A stretch of 64,000 nt of DNA from Forficula auricularia (GCA_024734495.1 JALMQS010000435.1:1453651-1517650), one strand, 5' to 3'; shown: positions 11,622 through 22,149, counted from the first letter of the stretch. Numbers and translations: made by a program. Notes: generated from the sequence alone by a model not told the origin.

Positions 11622-12278
11622 ATGGACACTTCAGATTTTAACAATGAACTAAATATAATTTATAATATAGCTGTCAATAATGGCTACAAGACACTAATAA
11701 TTAATTAAATTTACAAAAAAATTAATCGAAAAATAAGTATCTCTCACACTCACTCACTAAATTCCGGAACTGATAAAATATTTAAAAGACTCCCCTTCAT
11801 TTCGAACCACGTTACAAAACCTATAGCTTCAACTCTTAGAACATCTGGCATAACTCCTGCTTTCTATAATAAAAACACTTTAGGTTCACAACTAATTAAT
11901 AATAAATTAGACAAAATTGACAAATTAGATAAATCAGGTGTATATAAATTGACTTGTGATAATTGCGACGCAATCTACATAGGACAAACTGGACGCTCTT
12001 TTAGAACTCGCTACTCGGAACATGAAAGAGCCTTTAATAGTCTTAGCAGATCAGATGATATTAATATGGAATCTACTTCTACCTTCGCCAATCATCTACA
12101 TTTGAATAAACACACCTCTTCTATTAGCCACCTCGTTCCTTTACATTTCGAAAGAAAGGGCTTACGTTTAGATTTTTTAGAGTCAACGGAAATAAAATTA
12201 GCTCTCTCAAATAAAACGAATATACTAAATAATCAATTAGAAGTTAAGAAAAGTACAATCATTGATTACATTCTTTAA
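11622..12278 (+). pseudogene. PLE polyprotein C-terminus: RT end and GIY-YIG endonuclease
   Basis: Frame 3 from 11622 reads through the end of the reverse transcriptase module (ELNIIYNIAVNNGYKTLI), one in-frame TAA at 11706, and a linker with IFKRLPFISNHVTKPIASTL and LRTSGITPAFYNKNTLGSQL. The GIY-YIG domain begins SGVYKLTCDNCDAIYIGQTG near 11937, followed by RSFRTRYSEH, and the frame ends at TAA 12276-12278. In Penelope-like elements this endonuclease nicks target DNA for target-primed reverse transcription in the nucleus. The spacing of the Cys pair between GVYKL and YIGQTG is the usual PLE form (CxxC). The RT palm and all upstream coding are missing, so the copy is dead. The TAA most simply reflects an AAA to TAA change. 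A host GIY-YIG gene is ruled out by the PLE linker upstream. Confidence 0.9.
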
Positions 12279-12504
12279 ATATTTGCAAATTTGTTTTCAT
12301 TAATTCTTCCTTCCCCCTCCCCCCCTACATCTACCTGAGTGTAAATCCTCATTTCTCAGAAGGCCATTCAAAATTAAACAAAATAGACTTCCTACCTTTC
12401 TCCCTCCACTAATTTTAAATATTTACCCTTTTGTTATCTTAAAAATAAATTTTACCATTGACTTGTATTCAATTTCGACTTATCCAGGTCAGTTACTTTC
12501 TGTT

Positions 12505-12547
12505 TCTCCTGAAGATGGGTTAGTCACCCGAAATATATATATCGAGA
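12505..12547 (+). ncRNA. Type I hammerhead ribozyme in PLE 3' region
   Basis: The core CTGAAGA lies at 12509-12515, followed by an extra T. Stem II is GGGT (12517-12520) with ACCC (12526-12529) around the loop TAGTC. GAA follows at 12530-12532. A short stem III forms within ATATATATAT (12533-12542), and C12543 is the expected cleavage nucleotide after an AT pair (triplet ATC). Stem I pairs TCTC (12505-12508) with GAGA (12544-12547). PLEs are known to carry such minimal type I hammerheads. Self-cleavage is predicted between 12543 and 12544. The extra T after the conserved core A is unusual but tolerated in some natural hammerheads. Confidence 0.8.
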
Positions 12548-12599
12548 TTAAAGATTCTCCAAAAATAAATTCGTTTTATTTTTTTATATCTTAATGTGA

Positions 12600-13140
12600 A
12601 ACCTACCAAGAATTTTTTAACCAATAATTTTAAAAAATGTTTCACCAAGTACCAACACCAAATTCCTTAAAAACTAGAGAGATTATAGCTCGCAAATTAA
12701 ATACTATAAATACTTGAAATTTAAAAATTATATGAATTTATTTTTTCCGAAATCTTAATTTTAATCGAATGATTATTTTGGGGTGAGGTGAATTTTTTCT
12801 GGGGTCGAAAATAAAAAAATATTTTTTTATTATGGGGTATCAATAGTATCCCAGAAAGATCGCATTAAGTAGAATAAGAAATAATTTTTTAAAATATATT
12901 TAACTTTAAACTAACGACATAGAAGGGTATTAAAGTACCCATTTCACACGATTTTTGTACCTAACAGGATTTACAAGCTAGTGAACTTAAAATTCCGAAA
13001 AAATTCTACATATACTTCTTTCTAATCAACAACAAATGAGAACGATCTTGATTTCACAAATATTTTGTAAAATATTATTATCTGTAGAAAAATGTGGGTA
13101 AAGTAAAATATATGACATGATCTTTATTTTAAGAACACTT
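12600..13140. other. No gene seen
   Basis: AT-rich DNA. GATTATTTTGGGGTGAGGTG (12770) and ATTGTGGGG-like phrases resemble a stretch near 32610-32690, so part may be a dispersed repeat. Confidence 0.35.
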
Positions 13141-13149
13141 TTTTTTTTT

Positions 13150-13390
13150 TTTAATGCAATCGAATGCAAGCAAGGTGCACCAGTAAAGATGTGGCCCCTA
13201 TGGATCTCGAAAGACCCTTGCATTACCGAAGAGAAGGGAAAGTTGTTTAAGTGAGAGGGTGTAGACGTAGGTGTCCTATGCACCCTGGTTTTGAAGGTTT
13301 GAAGATCATAGGTGCTGGGAAAGATAGAGGCTGGGAGAGAGTTCCAGTTCCCTAAACTATGGCCAAAGTTGTAGTAGTGGTCAAAATACC
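13150..13390 (-). pseudogene. LINE ORF2 C-terminal fragment with poly(A) tail
   Basis: Read on the minus strand it encodes NSLPASIFPSTYDLQTFKTR followed by VHRTPTSTPSHLNNF. The phrase W-N-S-L-P...F..Y.L..FK is the typical C-terminus of reverse transcriptases of non-LTR elements in the CR1/Jockey/I group. The 3' side ends in a run of A on the minus strand (T run at 13138-13152), as expected for a LINE 3' end. All upstream coding is missing, and the reading frame shifts before the Trp. Related fragments lie at 29315-29465 and 59905-60120. A remnant of a short 5'-truncated insertion. Confidence 0.75.
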
Positions 13391-13534
13391 TGGTTCAAAT
13401 CTTATTGGAAATATTTATTTTATTTTATTTTATTGTAAATATTATGTATATATTTTTTTTAAATACTTCTCAAATAATAATAATAATAATATTAAATAAT
13501 TAGATTGAAGTAATTTTGGGAGACGGACTGATAA

Positions 13535-13742
13535 GTGAATTGAATAGATATTGATGAGGCAGTCCTAAAAAAAGCTAATTTATACTATCTTTTTATTCAT
13601 AAACCGAGGTTTCGGAGGCACTGACTTTTGAAAACTCTGAAGAAGGAGCGAGTAGCCTCCGAAACGTCGGTTTATGAATAAAAAGATAGTATAAATTATT
13701 TTCTTCTTTTTTTTGGACTGCCTCATCAATATCCACTCAATT
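13535..13742. mobile_element. Hammerhead-type foldback element (GGACTGCC family, copy 1)
   Basis: The outer arms are inverted: ATTGATGAGGCAGTCC (13549) and GGACTGCCTCATCAATA (13717). The inner arms share TATACTATCTTTTTATTCAT and its complement. In the right arm is a core CTGAAGA (13637-13643), extra A, stem II GGAG/CTCC (13645-13648 and 13657-13660), then GAAA. The left arm keeps only the CTCCGAAAC half. No good stem I or cleavage site is visible, so activity is doubtful. A related element lies at 22150-22445. Confidence 0.7.
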
Positions 13743-13966
13743 AAATAATTATTTTGCTAAGAGTAGCAGTTTTGTAAAAATTAAATGCAATAAGTGATGG
13801 TCAATTAGATGAAAATTCTTAAATAAGGATTAAATAAAACTCAATCGTATTTGGTCGCTTTTTAAAATGTGCTTTTTTAGTTTAGTTTAGTCAATTTTTA
13901 CTTTAATTATTTTTTGTTATAAGATTCTTCCAAAACTCAAGTGACTTATGTAGAATTGAATTTTAT

Positions 13967-14180
13967 AAATTTTAGGGTTTATTTTTTGTCACATAAATTA
14001 AACAAATAGAGTAATTTCAGTTAATTAACAGTATTTATTTCATAGATTTACTAGACGGTTTCGGTCGCCACTGGTAGATTATCTTCAGTAGTAAATTTCG
14101 TTAGAAATTATGAAATAATTAGTGTTAATTAACTGAAATTATTCTATTTGTTTTGATTAAATAAACTCTAAAATTTAAAA
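13967..14180. mobile_element. Foldback element with decayed hammerhead-like core
   Basis: AAATTTTAGGGTTTATTT at the left and AAATAAACTCTAAAATTT at the right are inverted, as are AATTTCAGTTAATTAAC and GTTAATTAACTGAAATT further in. The minus strand at the centre has CTGAAGAT, then a mismatched stem II ending GACC, then GAAACC, a decayed hammerhead-like core. Confidence 0.65.
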
Positions 14181-14284
14181 AAATTATTTTTTATAGAATG
14201 AGAAAATTAGTCGAAATGTTAACAATCCTTTGTTTAATATTTAATCAAGAAATACGGTGTGTGCGCCACATGACATTAGCATAC

Positions 14285-14700
14285 AACCACAAATCTTATC
14301 TTATCTTATACTCTTATTAAACGAGCAATTCTTGTACATATATATATATATATATATAGAATCGGGTTCTCGAAAACGGCTCTAACGATTTCGCTAAAAA
14401 TTGGTGAACTTATCAAGTCTCATGAGTAATTAGTCGTGTATAGATTTTAATCTGATTGAAATAAAGGAAGGGGGTGTAAATTAGTCATGTCGCAAAATAA
14501 ATATTTTAATCGTTCATATCTCGTCTTCGGTAAGTCGCGGAGCCTTGAAATTTGAAACTTAAGCTATTTAGAGCCAAAAAGTTACCGAGCATCGCTCGAT
14601 ATCAGACCTACTGAATTACATGACTTTCGTTTGAAAACGTCAACTTTGTATATTGAATTATGCACCCAAATAAGAACCCGATTTCCTTTCGATAGTGAGC
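14285..14700 (-). repeat. Dispersed repeat sharing its end with the 55-kb SINE-like unit
   Basis: ACTCTTATTAAACGAGC (14309) is the complement of GCTCGTTTAATAAGAGT at 55382. It is followed by a short (AT)n, then TCTCGAAAACGGCTCTAACG and GGAAGGGGGTGTAAATTAG, shared with 5400-5455. A hairpin CGAGCATCGCTCG lies at 14587, a motif also seen at 54387. No coding. Confidence 0.5.
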
Positions 14701-15520
14701 TATTATTTAATCAATTGACTTGTCTCCGTCAAATATAATATACTCTGAAAAAAAAGCTGTTTCGATAGATTTAATAACAAGATGAGTTTTGAGGCATTAA
14801 TATATGAAATAATTTCTTAAATGAATTACTGTTTCCGACACTATGTAAATAGATAAATAAATAAGTAAAAATAATGTGACTAGATTGTTTAATCCATTAC
14901 AGTACATTTTACTAAAATGAATAGTACTAAAACTAGCGGCAACACTGTACATAAAGTTTAGAAACTACTGCCCTAAAAGTATATGGCATTGCCAGTATGG
15001 GCAGAAGCTCTTTCAATATTTTATAATTATATGAATATAATATTTAATTTCTTATTTGAACAGTTTAAATTGTTGATTAAAAACAAAATTAAACAAGAGA
15101 TGGTGTTAAGAGAAAGTCGCGTGTAGCACACACCATGTTTATATCATGTAAAAACAGGTTGGGGGAGGTTTTTATTACTACATTCTTTTTTAATAATGAA
15201 AGTGAGCTATCAAATAAAAAATAGCAACTTGAATAATAAAATACAGAGAAAAAAACCATAGGTATAAATATTAAAAATATATATATACCTATATGTATGT
15301 ATATAATATAGATTATAATTTCAAATTAGTATTAATTATGTGCACGCGTATTTGTTCTTTTAATAAACTTCGTAATCAACTGTATAGGCTTAGTATCAGA
15401 TAATCCACTGCGCAACACTGCGAATCTTTTTAATTGATAAGTTTGCATTAAAAAAAAAATAAAAAATAAGGAACTATATATTAATATTGGGGAGAAAGTT
15501 TTCTCCTTTGCCTTCCTCCC
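14701..15520. other. No gene seen
   Basis: AT-rich DNA. Around 15110-15145 is the phrase GTAGCACACACCATGTTT, shared with the family E phrase near 63615. Confidence 0.35.
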
Positions 15521-15525
15521 AAGCC

Positions 15526-15623
15526 AAGTAAAAAAATCTAACGCTGGACTCGTGTGCACGTTTAGTTGCCTATCTCTAAGGCGAATACACGTTGAAAAGG
15601 CATATTTGATGGCTTTATTCAAG
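15526..15623 (+). repeat. Left arm of 97-bp inverted repeat framing a LINE
   Basis: This arm (AACGCTGGACTCGTGTGCAC to ATTTGATGGCTTTATTCAAG) matches 18339-18434 in reverse complement with only a few differences. The arms enclose 2.7 kb that contains the LINE fragment. Confidence 0.8.
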
Positions 15624-16090
15624 AATGTTAAACTTATACTGCGGGAGTATTATTATTATTATTTATTGAGTAACCAACTTATTATACAATTTTACTTACG
15701 ATAAATTTTGGTTCAAATTTATAGTACATGCCCGAACGGGGCTTCGGTACTTTCTTTTAATATATTGAAAAAAGGTAATTTTTGATTATATTTACTGATT
15801 TTGTACATATTGTTAATTTCAACTATGTGTTTCAATTTTCCTCTTCTTCGTCTACATCCTTCATCCGTCTTATTACATCTTCCATCCTTCCCTCCTTTAA
15901 TGATTCTACCAGGTTCTTCCACAGCTTCTCTGTTCTTCTCTCTTCTCCTTTCTGTTCTGTTGTTTCTTCCTCTTAAGTTCTCTTGTTATAAATATTTCCG
16001 CATCTGGCCCTTGTCCAGATGCGCCTCTTCCACTCGCTTATGTTCGGTCTCTCCAGATAGTCCTCTTTTCCAATGTTTTTCTTTATTTCC

Positions 16091-17137
16091 TTATAGTAAG
16101 GGAAATACTTGGATTTCTCTATTTTTTCTAGGTCCAATTGTATTTTTTTCTTCTGCTCCCTTTATTATACCGTTTTTAATTTTCTTTATTAGTTCATTTT
16201 CTTCCTCATTTAGTAATTCTTGAACTATTGTGGGCTCTCCCCATCCATTCCACCTTTTTCTAAAGCCTTTTCCCCACCTTGTTTCATTTTTATTTTTGAT
16301 TCCTCTAATTATTTCCCCCAGACATATCTTCGGCCATCTGTCATCCTCCATCTCTTTGACTTTTAACACATATTTTATCAATCTTTTAGCCTAGTACACA
16401 TACAGGTTTGTTCTCCCCGTTTCTCCCCTCCATATATAGTCCGGCGTGTTTCTGTCTATCCCCATTATTAGCTAAATATATTCCCCTTGAGTTTTTTCCA
16501 CCTCTATTTTTTCTTCCCATCCCCATAGTTCAACTCCATACATTAAGATCGATTTTATTAGGGACTCGAAGAGGTAGAACTTCTTTCCGAATGAAGCCAT
16601 TCTCGTTCTTTTTATTATACTCCATGTGGTGTATATAATTCTTTTGGCTTTTTCTTTTTGTTCTTTAATGTGTTCATTGTGATTGTTTCTTGCATTTAGC
16701 CTGTAAGCTAAGTACTTGATTTTTTTCACTTTCTCATTCGATGTTTCTTCATATACTGCTTTTATATACCTTGGCATTCTTCCTTGTACTCCGTATTTTT
16801 TTATTTTTTCTATTAGTTTTATCCTGTTGACCTTATCAAATGCCGCTTTCAAGTCCAAGAACAGTACAAAAAGCCTTCCTTTTTTGTTTTTTAATTTGTT
16901 TTAATTAGAGTGTTCAATACAAATAGATTGTCCCTAGTTCCTCTTCCCTGTCTAAAGCCAGATTGGCTTTCCTTTATGATCTTTTTTTTTTCTCTAGCCA
17001 TATCTGCAATCTCCTTGTCATTATTGATGACATTAATTTGTAGGCACTACTCAGAAGGGAAATCCCTTCATAGTTGGCAGGATTTTCCTTGTCGCCCGAC
17101 TTATATATTGGGAAAATCTTTGCTTCCCTCACTTCCC
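16091..17137 (-). pseudogene. LINE reverse transcriptase, deleted and frameshifted
   Basis: On the minus strand from 17137 the frame reads KIFPIYKSGDKENPANYEGI then SLLSSAYKLMSSI, the fingers of a LINE RT. After a frame break it continues RGTRNNLFVLNTLI, and near 16860 MDLKAAFDKVNR, which holds the first catalytic Asp. After about 30 more residues the protein jumps to a C-terminal segment with KYLAYRLNARNNHNEHIKE and SLIKSILMYGVELWGWEE, so the palm region with YADD is deleted. A last open stretch (16091-16381) contains DRWPKICLGE. No reverse transcriptase activity is possible from this copy. Confidence 0.8.
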
Positions 17138-17956
17138 TCAGTTTTTCGCACTTTTATTCACCTTGTTCTCTTCTTTTTTTTCTTTTTTTTTTAAGTTTAG
17201 TTCTTCTGCTGTATTTATTATTATTTCGTTTAGCTTCTCCATGTCTATTTTCAGATTTTTTTCTTTTGTTTCTTTCCATTTCTCTCTTATTATTTTTCTA
17301 TAATTTTCTTTTTTTCTTTCATTCCATTCCCACCTTGTATTTCCTTCTCTTTTTTCTATCTTCTCTTTTTCCTCTATATTTATGTTTCTCTTAATTGTTG
17401 TCACTAGTGGCATATGGTCCGAATCACCTCTAGTTATCACCTCCATGTCTTCTACTATTATTTCTCTCTCAAGATTTTCTTTAGTAATTACATAGTCTAT
17501 TACAGAAGACCCCCTTGCTCCAATGTAAGTATATTTTCCCCGCTTGTCTCCTTTCGTTCTCCCATTCCATATTTTTAGACCGCTGTCCTTACAAAAATCT
17601 AGTAATTTTCTTCCTTCACTGTTTATAATTTTATCTTGGGACCTTCTTATCATTTCTTCACCTTCCTCTTCCTCAATGCTTATAATATTTTCACCTACCT
17701 TGAGATTGAAATCGCCTAGTATTATTATTTCACTATCTTTCTGAATCTCCGGGAAAATTATATCTTCTAGTTCTTTTCTCAGTTGTTCCATCCTTTCAAT
17801 GTTATATACCGTTAATATCTTAATATCTCGCCCTTCTTTCTCTCTGTATTTTAAGGTTATTCCATATTTCCATTTATCAATTTCTTCTTTCATCTCTATG
17901 CTTTTTTTATCTCTATCAGTTGTCCTCCACTTGCTCTTCCTTTTTTTTGTTCTCAA
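17138..17956 (-). pseudogene. LINE endonuclease domain (APE/EEP fold)
   Basis: This 272-codon frame encodes the endonuclease module that nicks target DNA for target-primed reverse transcription. The motifs GDFN (residues 81-84), SVIDYVI (151-157) and GDSDHMPL (177-184) are the conserved core of AP-like endonucleases of non-LTR elements. The N-terminal part is missing: the usual first catalytic motifs (an N and an E) are not seen before residue 80. The C-terminus runs into a Lys/Glu-rich linker toward the reverse transcriptase. The group is the Jockey/CR1-like superclade by general appearance; I cannot fix the clade without alignment. Confidence 0.85.
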
Positions 17957-18119
17957 CGGATCTGTCCATTAAATAAATAATTTAATAATTTTGCGTCACT
18001 GTTCTGAAACATTCCAGAGTATATGAGTATATAGCAAGTCTTCTGGATGAATTCCAGTTCCAATTTCGTTATTTTGGCCTTTTAAGTTTCTTCCTAGCCT
18101 TTACATTTCCTGTTTTTTG

Positions 18120-18338
18120 TTTTTGTTTTTTAAATAGATTTACAACACGATAAAATGAAGCTCCTGAGGGCAAAATTATTAAATTATTAATTATTTTGAA
18201 ATTATTTATTTAATAATTAAATATTTGATCATTATTATTTGAAAATTATGTTGAATGATTGTTAAAAATAATTATTAAGATTTTTTTTAGTTCTAATTGA
18301 TTTAATATTTTGTTTATTTGATGTCATATAAAAAATAC
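18120..18338 (+). repeat. Dispersed AT-rich repeat, copy 1
   Basis: TTTACAACACGATAAAATGAAGC and the stretch with TGTTAAAAATAATTATTAAG recur at 24213-24240 and 24610-24650. It abuts the right arm of the 97-bp inverted repeat. Confidence 0.6.
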
Positions 18339-18434
18339 TCTTGAATGAAGCGATCAAATATGCCTTTTCAACGTGTATTCGCCTGAGAGATAGGCAACTG
18401 AACGTGCACACGAGTCCAGCGTTAGATTTTTTAC
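18339..18434 (-). repeat. Right arm of 97-bp inverted repeat framing a LINE
   Basis: Reverse complement of 15526-15623; keeps CAACGTGTATTCGCC and GTGCACACGAGTCCAGCGTT. Confidence 0.8.
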
Positions 18435-18852
18435 TTATTTATCTTTAACTTTTTTAGTTTCATGAATTTGGTATCAAAAATACAAATCAGAAAAAAATGC
18501 AATTTCCATTTTGATTAATCGAACGATTATAGCTGTAAATTATCAACACTAGTGTGTATTAATAAACTGCACTCATGTACTAAACGTTTAAATATAATAT
18601 ATTCAAAGTATAATTTCTTTATCATTCTTTCAAAAAGTAACTTATTTTTTTATTCTCTTCATTGATAAAGGGAAATTTTTCCAAACGTTTAAATAATTAA
18701 TAAACGTTTTGTGCTTGTGTTTTTTTTAATGCAATTAAAAAACAATTAAGAATAAATTTTAAAATATAAATTAAATTTTAAAATCTAAAAACTAAGATAG
18801 AAGGCCACCTTTAATTTTGGATCTTGGTAGATTTTTATATATATATATATAT

Positions 18853-19070
18853 GTTGCAGTAAAAACCCGTTTCACTGAATATCTTTGTGGCAACTAGAGT
18901 TTACTGAAGTTGGTTGAGTTTGGTTCAAAGGTCTAGAATCTTCATTTTTGATCTTCCGCCTCAATTTGGGTGTTTATTTTCAAAAATTTTCGTGCCACAA
19001 AGATATTCAGTGAAACGCGTTTTAACTAGTAAGAATGCGTTTTTACTAAAAAACGGGTTTTTATTGCAAC
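18853..19070. repeat. Palindromic element with GTTGCAGTAAAAACCCG ends
   Basis: GTTGCAGTAAAAACCCGTTT (18853) is inverted relative to AACGGGTTTTTATTGCAAC (ends 19070), and inner arms share CACTGAATATCTTTGTGGC with its complement. The middle (18900-18990) is a fragment of the family C module (GGTTGAGTTTGG). It sits between two short (AT)n tracts, so it probably inserted in one. Confidence 0.75.
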
Positions 19071-19085
19071 ATAAATATATATAAT

Positions 19086-19538
19086 ATAAAGATTTTATTG
19101 CTGGAATACCCCCATTGATACTCCAATATTACCACCATAAGCCTTCCCCCAAATCTGTGTTGTGGAAATCCTTCTACGCGCCTCAAAATGAGAAGATTTC
19201 CGAGTTTTTTCATAAAATTATATAAAAAAAAGAAAGATTTAAATGACAGGATTAATTATAGTATTTACTTAAATAAATAGATCTGTAGATGAATTTTTTG
19301 ACTTGCCACCTACCTGTCAAAACACCTGCCAACGTACTTGATTAATTAAATATGCTGGATGCTATGGACTTTAATAATTAATTAATACTAACGTTTGAGT
19401 TCATATAATTTAAAAATTTAAATAGATGAAATTTTTAAAAATATTTAAAATATTTTACAGAAGCGTTTTATTGCCACATTATTTCTAGAAACTAAGAAAG
19501 AAGACAAATTTTAAAACTAGATCTTGATATAGGTTTAA

Positions 19539-19591
<53 letters not shown>

Positions 19592-20284
19592 AGTTCGAAA
19601 CACCCACACATGATGACGAGTGAGAGAGGAAGACAAGTACAAGCGAGTGCCATAATAGATTGACACGTCAAGCAATAGAGAGACTGTTTAAAACGCTCAA
19701 GTCAAATACAATTGTTAATACACAATTTAAGTATTATATATTATATAAAATCACTTATAGATAAATATCATTGTTAAAACTAAGTAAAGGAACTGAAATT
19801 TCGAGTTTAACATTTCAGGTAATTAATATAAAACTATTGTAAATAACTGTATATATTAATAAACATTTCACATTTCAGTGGAACACGATTTTTATCTACC
19901 TCGCACCCATCCCACTTATATATATATAAAATTCTTCTTCAGATCTATTTATTTAAGTAAATTATAAAGAACTCAAACGTTAGTATTAATTAATTATTAA
20001 AGTCCATATCATCCATATTATTTAATTAATCAAGCACGTTGGCAGGCATTTGGACAGGTAGGTAGCAAATCAAAAAAATCATCTTCAGATCTATTTATTT
20101 AAGTAAATACTATAATTAATCCTGTCATTTAAATCTACCTTTTTATATAATTTTATGAAAAAACTCCGAAATCTTCTCATTTTGAGGCGCGTAGAAAAAT
20201 TTCTACAACACAGATTTGGGGGAAAACTTAGGGTAGTAATATTGGAGTATTAATAAAGGTATTCCAGCAATAAAATCTTTACCG
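19086..20284. repeat. 1.2-kb palindrome with arms of about 320 bp
   Basis: AAAGATTTTATTGCTGGAAT at 19086 returns as its complement ending near 20284, and arms stay aligned through GAGGCGCGTAG (20184) and CACGTTGGCAGGC. The right arm has a duplicated phrase CTTCAGATCTATTTATTT (19935 and 20085). The middle (19543-19925) is an (AT)n tract and an unrelated block. A diverged piece of the arm lies at 21640-21707 and 21930-21960. Confidence 0.85.
19589..19925 (+). other. Possible solo LTR or other insertion inside an (AT)n tract
   Basis: A block of about 335 bp lies between (AT)n at 19543-19588 and TATATATATA at 19918. It begins GTAAGTTCGAAACACCC, contains AATAAACATTTCACATTTC (19858), and ends CGCACCCATCCCACTTA. 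The composition and an AATAAA-type signal near the end fit an LTR, but no second copy, primer site or clear TG...CA ends are visible. Confidence 0.3.
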
Positions 20285-20357
20285 GGAATTATTTCATGTT
20301 AAGATCGTAATTTTCCTGGACTATAATCACCTATCATGAATTTGATATTCTTTAAAG

Positions 20358-20935
20358 ACCATAGGGATATAAGCATGCTGAATCGGCCCCCGAGAGACAA
20401 TTTAATGATACTTAGGGGGTAAGTAGGTACTAATAAAATAATAAGATCCTGAAAGTTTCAGATCCCTAACTCAATTGGTTTTTGAGAAAAAGCAAAATAT
20501 TTAAAAAACAGAAAAAAAAACATTTCTCAGGATCTTAACAACCGATTGACCTAGGTTTTTAATGTTTTGGGGAAAAAAATTATGAGATATATAGATAGGT
20601 TTATAAGATCCTTAAAAAAATTGTTTTTCTTTTAATTTCAATTTTTAACCATGATACAATTTTGGCAACAATTATGAAACTATTTTTTCTATTTCCCTAT
20701 AATACTATGACCTTTTCAAATTTTGAAAAAAGGTATAGTAGAAAAAAATAATAAATAAAATAAAATAAAATTTCTGTTTTTTACATATTTTGCTTTTTCT
20801 CAAAAACCAATCTAGTTAGACATCTGAAACATTCAGGATCTTATTATTTTATTAGTACCTATAATACTTATCCCCTAAGTATCATTAAATTATTTCTCGG
20901 GGCCGATTCAGTATGCTTATACCCCTATGCCCTTT
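20358..20935. repeat. Palindromic element of about 580 bp
   Basis: CATAGGGATATAAGCATGCT (20361) and AGTATGCTTATACCCCTATG (20911) are inverted, with arms of about 150 bp running through TTAATGATACTTAGGGGGT, GATCCTGAAAGTTTCAGATC and TTTTTGAGAAAAAGC. The centre is AT-rich. No coding. Confidence 0.8.
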
Positions 20936-21218
20936 GGTTTAGTCAATTTTTATTAATTAAACTCTTATATCTATGTTAAATATTTCCAATAAATATTTCC
21001 AATCGAGTAAAGACAATAGAGGAAAGCGAAAGAAATTATTTTTCTTATCGAATTCAAACTTTGAACGGTTTTGATATCAAAAAAATTAATATGTTAATAA
21101 TTTGATGGATAGACGAGCTTAGTCAATTATATCAAACTATTCGTCGGCATACATTTGCGAGTTTTTGTTAAAATATGATCACAATAAAATAAATCTTATA
21201 TATATTATTTATTCCTTT

Positions 21219-21239
21219 GTGTGTGTGTGTGTGTGTGTG
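21219..21239. repeat. (GT)n microsatellite
   Basis: About ten GT units. Confidence 0.9.
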
Positions 21240-21697
21240 CTAAATTTAAGAATTCGCTCGATAATATTTTTCGTTCATGATTTTTTTCTGACCGTGAGTC
21301 TGGATTCTGATACGTAGAATAACTAAAAAAATGGGAAAAAGTAGAAAGAAAGTTCATTCTGGTGACGAAATGCCTGTGTATTTCCTTACAGAAAACTACT
21401 TCGCTTTTAGACTTTCTAGTTTCAGAACTTCCATTTCGAAAATCTATCAACCCCTCCCCCCTCCCAAAAAACATGTGTAAAATTTGGGGATAGCCTACCA
21501 TGGCTTGAAAAAGTGTAGGTACTTTTTTCATATTGAATCATTATTCAGACCATAAAAAGAATGAATTACAATTCATTTTATTCATAAATAGGTATGTGCA
21601 CATCTGTTATATCTTAATATTATTCATAATAATTGAGACGCCTGATGAAGCCAACAATTATTTGATTTGCTACCTACCTGTCCAAATACCTGCCAAC

Positions 21698-21939
21698 GTA
21701 CTTGATTCATCATCAGCCTGTCGATAGCGACAATCCACTCCTGAATATAGGCCTCTTCCATCAAATGGAAGGGGGTTGGCATTAAGTGAGTGACCACGCT
21801 TGCCAGACAGATTGGTGACTAGGAATCAGATTATAGCCGGTCAAATATCAATGCAGGGACTCGGACTCCAACCCGGGACTCCTGCTTAGAAGGCTAGTGT
21901 CTTTAAGCTCCCGGCTAATCCGATTCCCCGTACTTGATT
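21698..21939 (-). mobile_element. tRNA-derived SINE with 10-bp target duplication
   Basis: The insert 21708-21929 is flanked by GTACTTGATT on both sides (21698-21707 and 21930-21939). Read on the minus strand it starts GGGGAATCGGATTAGCCGGG, where TTAGCCGGGAG (about 21908-21918) fits RNA polymerase III box A and GGTTGGAGTCC (about 21862-21872) fits box B, spaced as in a tRNA. The 3' end is TCGACAGGCTGATGATG, a trinucleotide-type tail. About 220 bp is normal for an insect SINE. It inserted in a relic of the 1.2-kb palindrome arm. Confidence 0.85.
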
Positions 21940-22149
21940 AGTTAGTATTAATTATATTCATTACATATATGAAAATATTTTACTTAATTACTGGGCAACC
22001 CCTGGGCAGGCGAAGATGTTCAAATGTTTGTATTTCCAAAACGAAGAACTGGTTAAATTTCGGGTTTCATATCTTCTAGTTGAAAAATTAAAAAAATCGG
22101 AAAAAAAATATTATATAATTTTATTTATTTTCTGGAAAGACGGACTGGT

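Larger units (their letters stand above)
11583..12595 (+). mobile_element. Penelope-like element (PLE), 5'-truncated
   Basis: It contains the end of a PLE reading frame (11622-12278), a 3' untranslated region, and a hammerhead ribozyme at 12505-12547, followed by GATTCTCCAAAAATAAATTC. A short 5' piece (11583-11619) is the reverse complement of 11733-11768, so the element starts with a small inverted segment of itself. Inverted 5' pieces are known for Penelope insertions. The exact 3' end and target duplication are not clear. Confidence 0.8.
15700..17960 (-). mobile_element. Non-LTR retrotransposon, internally deleted (minus strand)
   Basis: The minus strand carries an AP-like endonuclease (17138-17956), part of the reverse transcriptase (16472-17137) and a C-terminal piece (16091-16381). 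Several frameshifts and a deletion that removes the catalytic YADD box make it non-functional. The coding strand is very A-rich, so the + strand appears as long T-rich tracts. Confidence 0.85.

Noticed and set aside
15782..17744. Several Phe/Ser/Leu-rich open frames on the + strand
   Set aside because: They are the antisense of the A-rich LINE coding strand.
19929..20110. CTGAAGA on the minus strand (from TCTTCAG) as hammerhead cores
   Set aside because: No stem II and no GAAA follow; the phrase is part of the palindrome arm.
21642..21670. CTGATGAAGCC as a hammerhead core
   Set aside because: No complementary stem and no GAAA downstream.
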